Assembly (NCBI GenBank): GCA_002501085.1
Contig: DLRL01000091.1
Coordinates: 1 to 35,463, forward strand
Reading direction: 5' to 3'
DNA from: Gemmatimonadales bacterium UBA7889
GTDB taxonomy: Bacteria > Gemmatimonadota > Gemmatimonadetes > Longimicrobiales > Gaopeijiaceae
Length of the DNA stretch: 35,463 nucleotides
The stretch's first letter is position 1. Each line of letters opens with the position of its first letter. Shown here piece after piece: positions 34,128-35,463 of this stretch. The position numbers and the translations under genes were made by a program. A model generated the notes under the pieces. It saw only the letters and a program-made list of their open reading frames with translations, was not told the origin of the DNA and did no database searches.

Positions 34128-34247
34128 CAACAGCTGATTGATGAACATCAACGTGACGGACACAACGCGATCCAGATCTCAACACACTTCTATAATACTA
34201 CCGCCGAAATCGACCGCTTCGTGGATGCGCTGAGATCTGTAGCCTGA
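34128..34247 (+). pseudogene. C-terminal remnant of a class V aminotransferase-like gene
   Basis: A 39-codon open frame ends at TGA 34245-34247. Its translation includes IQISTHFYNTTAEID and RFVDALRSVA, the C-terminal signature of cysteine desulfurase/isopenicillin-epimerase type enzymes; the intact gene at 12531-13670 ends VRISPHFYNIKEEID, then EALASY. The frame is stopped upstream by TAG at 34125 and cut by the hairpin at 34089, so nothing of the N-terminal 90 percent is present. It is not on the same subfamily branch as the intact gene (about half the residues differ). No insertion element borders it. It is best read as a decaying fragment, perhaps left when the neighbouring genes moved in. 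Confidence 0.6.
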
Positions 34248-34398
34248 GGACCACAAACAATTGGCACTGAAACAGAAATATTGCGCGATTAGCAAGGAAA
34301 CAACGAGTTTTAACATTCAGTTTATTGAGGATTGAGAAGTGGGATCAGACCGTTCCGGCCAGATTCTCACATCTGATCTACAAACGAGGAATAAGATT

Positions 34399-35031
34399 AT
34401 GCGTCACCAGCGATTCGCTGGCTCACTCCTGATCGGAGTCTCGGTAGGCCTACTCGCTTGCAGTGGGAATGCTGAAACCCAGGATGCTCCAGAAGAAATG
34501 CAGGTCGCAGATTTGACTATGGACGAGTGCTGGCTCAGGGATATTTCTCAAGAAGATGCCCAGGCCCGTGTCAGCCCCCGATCCGTAACTCCTGTTGCCT
34601 TCGAGAATGGCCAGGGGGTGCTCTGTTATGGGGCGCCGTCAGCAAAAGGCCGAGAGATCATGGGTGAGCTAGTCCCATTTGGCTCAGCTTGGCGAGTCGG
34701 TGCAGATGAAGCGACTGCACTACACCTCACCGGACCTGCTTCCATTGGAGGCGTCGCTCTTGAAGCTGGCGCGTACTCAATTTACGCCGAGCCAGGTGCA
34801 GAAGAGTGGACATTCTTTGTGAACCCGAGCTATGAGCGCTGGGGCATCCCGATCAGACCTGAGGTCCGAGAAACTGAAATTGGCAGTTTCACGGCTACGC
34901 CTGAGGCAATGGATGAAATGGTTGAGACCATGAGATTCCGCTATGAACCGGATGATGACAACGCGATGGGAAATATCGTGTTGGAGTGGGAGAATACGCG
35001 TGTGAGCTTCCACCTACATCCGGGTGGCTGA
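34399..35031 (+). CDS. DUF2911 lipoprotein
   Basis: A 210-residue lipoprotein: signal MRHQRFAGSLLIGVSVGLLAC with lipobox LLAC, then a DUF2911 domain with VLCYGAPSAKGREIMGELVPFGSAWRVGADEAT, GVALEAGAYSIYAEP, EEWTFFVNPSYERWG and VSFHLHPGG. The family is common in Bacteroidota and Gemmatimonadota and its function is not settled. The frame opens earlier (34339), but the signal peptide starts at the ATG 34399, with GAGGA eight bases upstream. It is followed by a perfect hairpin and converges with the amidohydrolase fragment. Confidence 0.92.
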   Translation: MRHQRFAGSLLIGVSVGLLACSGNAETQDAPEEMQVADLTMDECWLRDISQEDAQARVSPRSVTPVAFENGQGVLCYGAPSAKGREIMGELVPFGSAWRVGADEATALHLTGPASIGGVALEAGAYSIYAEPGAEEWTFFVNPSYERWGIPIRPEVRETEIGSFTATPEAMDEMVETMRFRYEPDDDNAMGNIVLEWENTRVSFHLHPGG

Positions 35032-35080
35032 GTCACAATATCCGGAGTAATAGAAGAGCACTGCCTCTTTAGTGGAAAAA

Positions 35081-35115
35081 CAGAGCCCTCGGCCCTCTAC
35101 GGGCCGAGGGCTCTG
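35081..35115. terminator. Perfect 15-bp hairpin, two-way terminator
   Basis: Fifteen bases (35081-35095, from CAGAGCCC to GGCCC) pair perfectly with 35101-35115 around TCTAC. A run of A precedes it and T-rich sequence (CCTGTTTTCCTGTTTT) follows, so it can end transcription in both directions, from the DUF2911 gene and from the amidohydrolase gene. It is the clearest terminator in the window. Confidence 0.9.
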
Positions 35116-35138
35116 CCTGTTTTCCTGTTTTCTCTCCC

Positions 35139-35463
35139 CTAATAGCTTCCTGCACGTTTCAGCAATCTGCCTGGTCGTGTGTCCATCATCTGACCATCAT
35201 CGATGACTAGCGTACCATTAACAAACAGATAATCGACGCCCAGGGCGTATTGCATTGCGTCAGCTCCAAAATCTGCATCATCTCTCAGCTCTTCTTCATC
35301 AAATACCACTAGATCCGCAATCATACCAGGAGCCACAACTCCACGACTGTAGAGCCCAAGCCGGTGCGCAGCCAAAGAGCTCATTCGACGCACTGCATCC
35401 TCAAGCGTTAGAACACCATCTTCACGAACATATTTAGCAATCACTCGAGGAAAGGCTCCAAAA
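35139..35463 (-). CDS. C-terminal part of an N-acyl-D-amino-acid deacylase-like amidohydrolase (runs off right edge)
   Basis: The visible 107 or so residues run past the right edge in an open frame. They read FGAFPRVIAKYVRE, GVLTLEDAVRRMSSLAAHRLGLYSRGVVAPGMIADLVVFDE, VDYLFVNGTLVIDDG, then PGRLLKR. This is the C-terminal half of the D-aminoacylase/N-acyl-D-glutamate deacylase group, zinc amidohydrolases that release D-amino acids. The metal site is outside the window. The GTG at 35444 is an internal codon, not the start. It ends 24 bases from the terminator. Confidence 0.85.
   Translation of the reverse strand, partial: FGAFPRVIAKYVREDGVLTLEDAVRRMSSLAAHRLGLYSRGVVAPGMIADLVVFDEEELRDDADFGADAMQYALGVDYLFVNGTLVIDDGQMMDTRPGRLLKRAGSY

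Larger units (their letters stand above)
34042..34398 (+). other. Intergenic region with terminator and gene remnant
   Basis: A 357-base gap between the NHL lipoprotein and the DUF2911 gene. It holds the hairpin at 34089-34113, an open-frame remnant of a class V aminotransferase C-terminus at 34128-34247, and about 150 AT-richer bases that presumably carry the DUF2911 promoter. A start in frame at 34339 is possible for that gene but the lipoprotein signal begins at 34399. Confidence 0.7.

Noticed and set aside
1..35463. tRNA, rRNA, insertion sequence, phage or CRISPR features
   Set aside because: No cloverleaf-like sequence, transposase, integrase or regularly spaced repeats were seen on reading through.

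Overview
The window reads as an ordinary, gene-dense stretch of an aerobic heterotrophic bacterial chromosome of roughly even base composition. The family mix points to an uncultured Gemmatimonadota or a nearby lineage such as Acidobacteriota: paired secreted proteins starting with a DGKPDLxG-W type motif, DUF6152, DUF6644, DUF6941 and DUF2911 proteins, PD40 and NHL lipoproteins, and many secreted amidohydrolases. This placement is an inference from family content; no rRNA is present. I saw no tRNA, rRNA, insertion sequence, phage gene or CRISPR array.

Region 1 (1-8410, + strand) is a run of exported proteins: the 3' part of a multicopper oxidase, a secreted amidohydrolase, a small ZIP-like membrane protein, a quinohemoprotein with an N-terminal haem c and a PQQ-type propeller, two related GHWEGDT-type secreted proteins and a DUF6152 protein. 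Facing it on the - strand (8442-10022) is an operon for a haem c lipoprotein and two paralogous DUF6644-type membrane proteins. Together they look like a periplasmic oxidation module whose substrate cannot be read from the sequence.

Region 2 (10084-16949) is mostly metabolic and housekeeping: QueG and, separately, QueE (both queuosine synthesis), a membrane GT2 glycosyltransferase, a class V aminotransferase-like enzyme, a MazG-like pyrophosphohydrolase coupled to an MDR oxidoreductase, and a Nudix hydrolase. Region 3 (17001-25014) has a PD40 propeller lipoprotein divergent from an M28 peptidase with a PDZ tail, a saccharopine-dehydrogenase-like protein, a GyrA-type topoisomerase subunit with a degenerate GyrA box, a DUF6941 protein and a CPBP protease. 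The CPBP gene sits just downstream of, and slightly overlaps, a group II PLP decarboxylase (25011-26453).

Region 4 (26472-32651) holds three unassigned genes or lipoproteins and then the most striking locus: a - strand operon for phenylacetyl-CoA epoxidase-type proteins, in the order MIP18/DUF59, PaaA, DUF59 half of PaaD, PaaB, PaaC, zinc-ribbon half of PaaD. PaaD is thus split into two genes lying at opposite sides of paaB and paaC, and the PaaC protein, normally a metal-free partner, keeps five of six diiron ligand positions. No PaaE reductase is in view. A HupE/UreJ-family membrane protein lies just upstream.

Region 5 (32824-35463) has an NHL-repeat lipoprotein followed by a strong hairpin, a 39-codon remnant of a class V aminotransferase C-terminus, a DUF2911 lipoprotein, a perfect 15-bp hairpin between converging genes, and the C-terminal part of a D-aminoacylase-like amidohydrolase running off the right edge.
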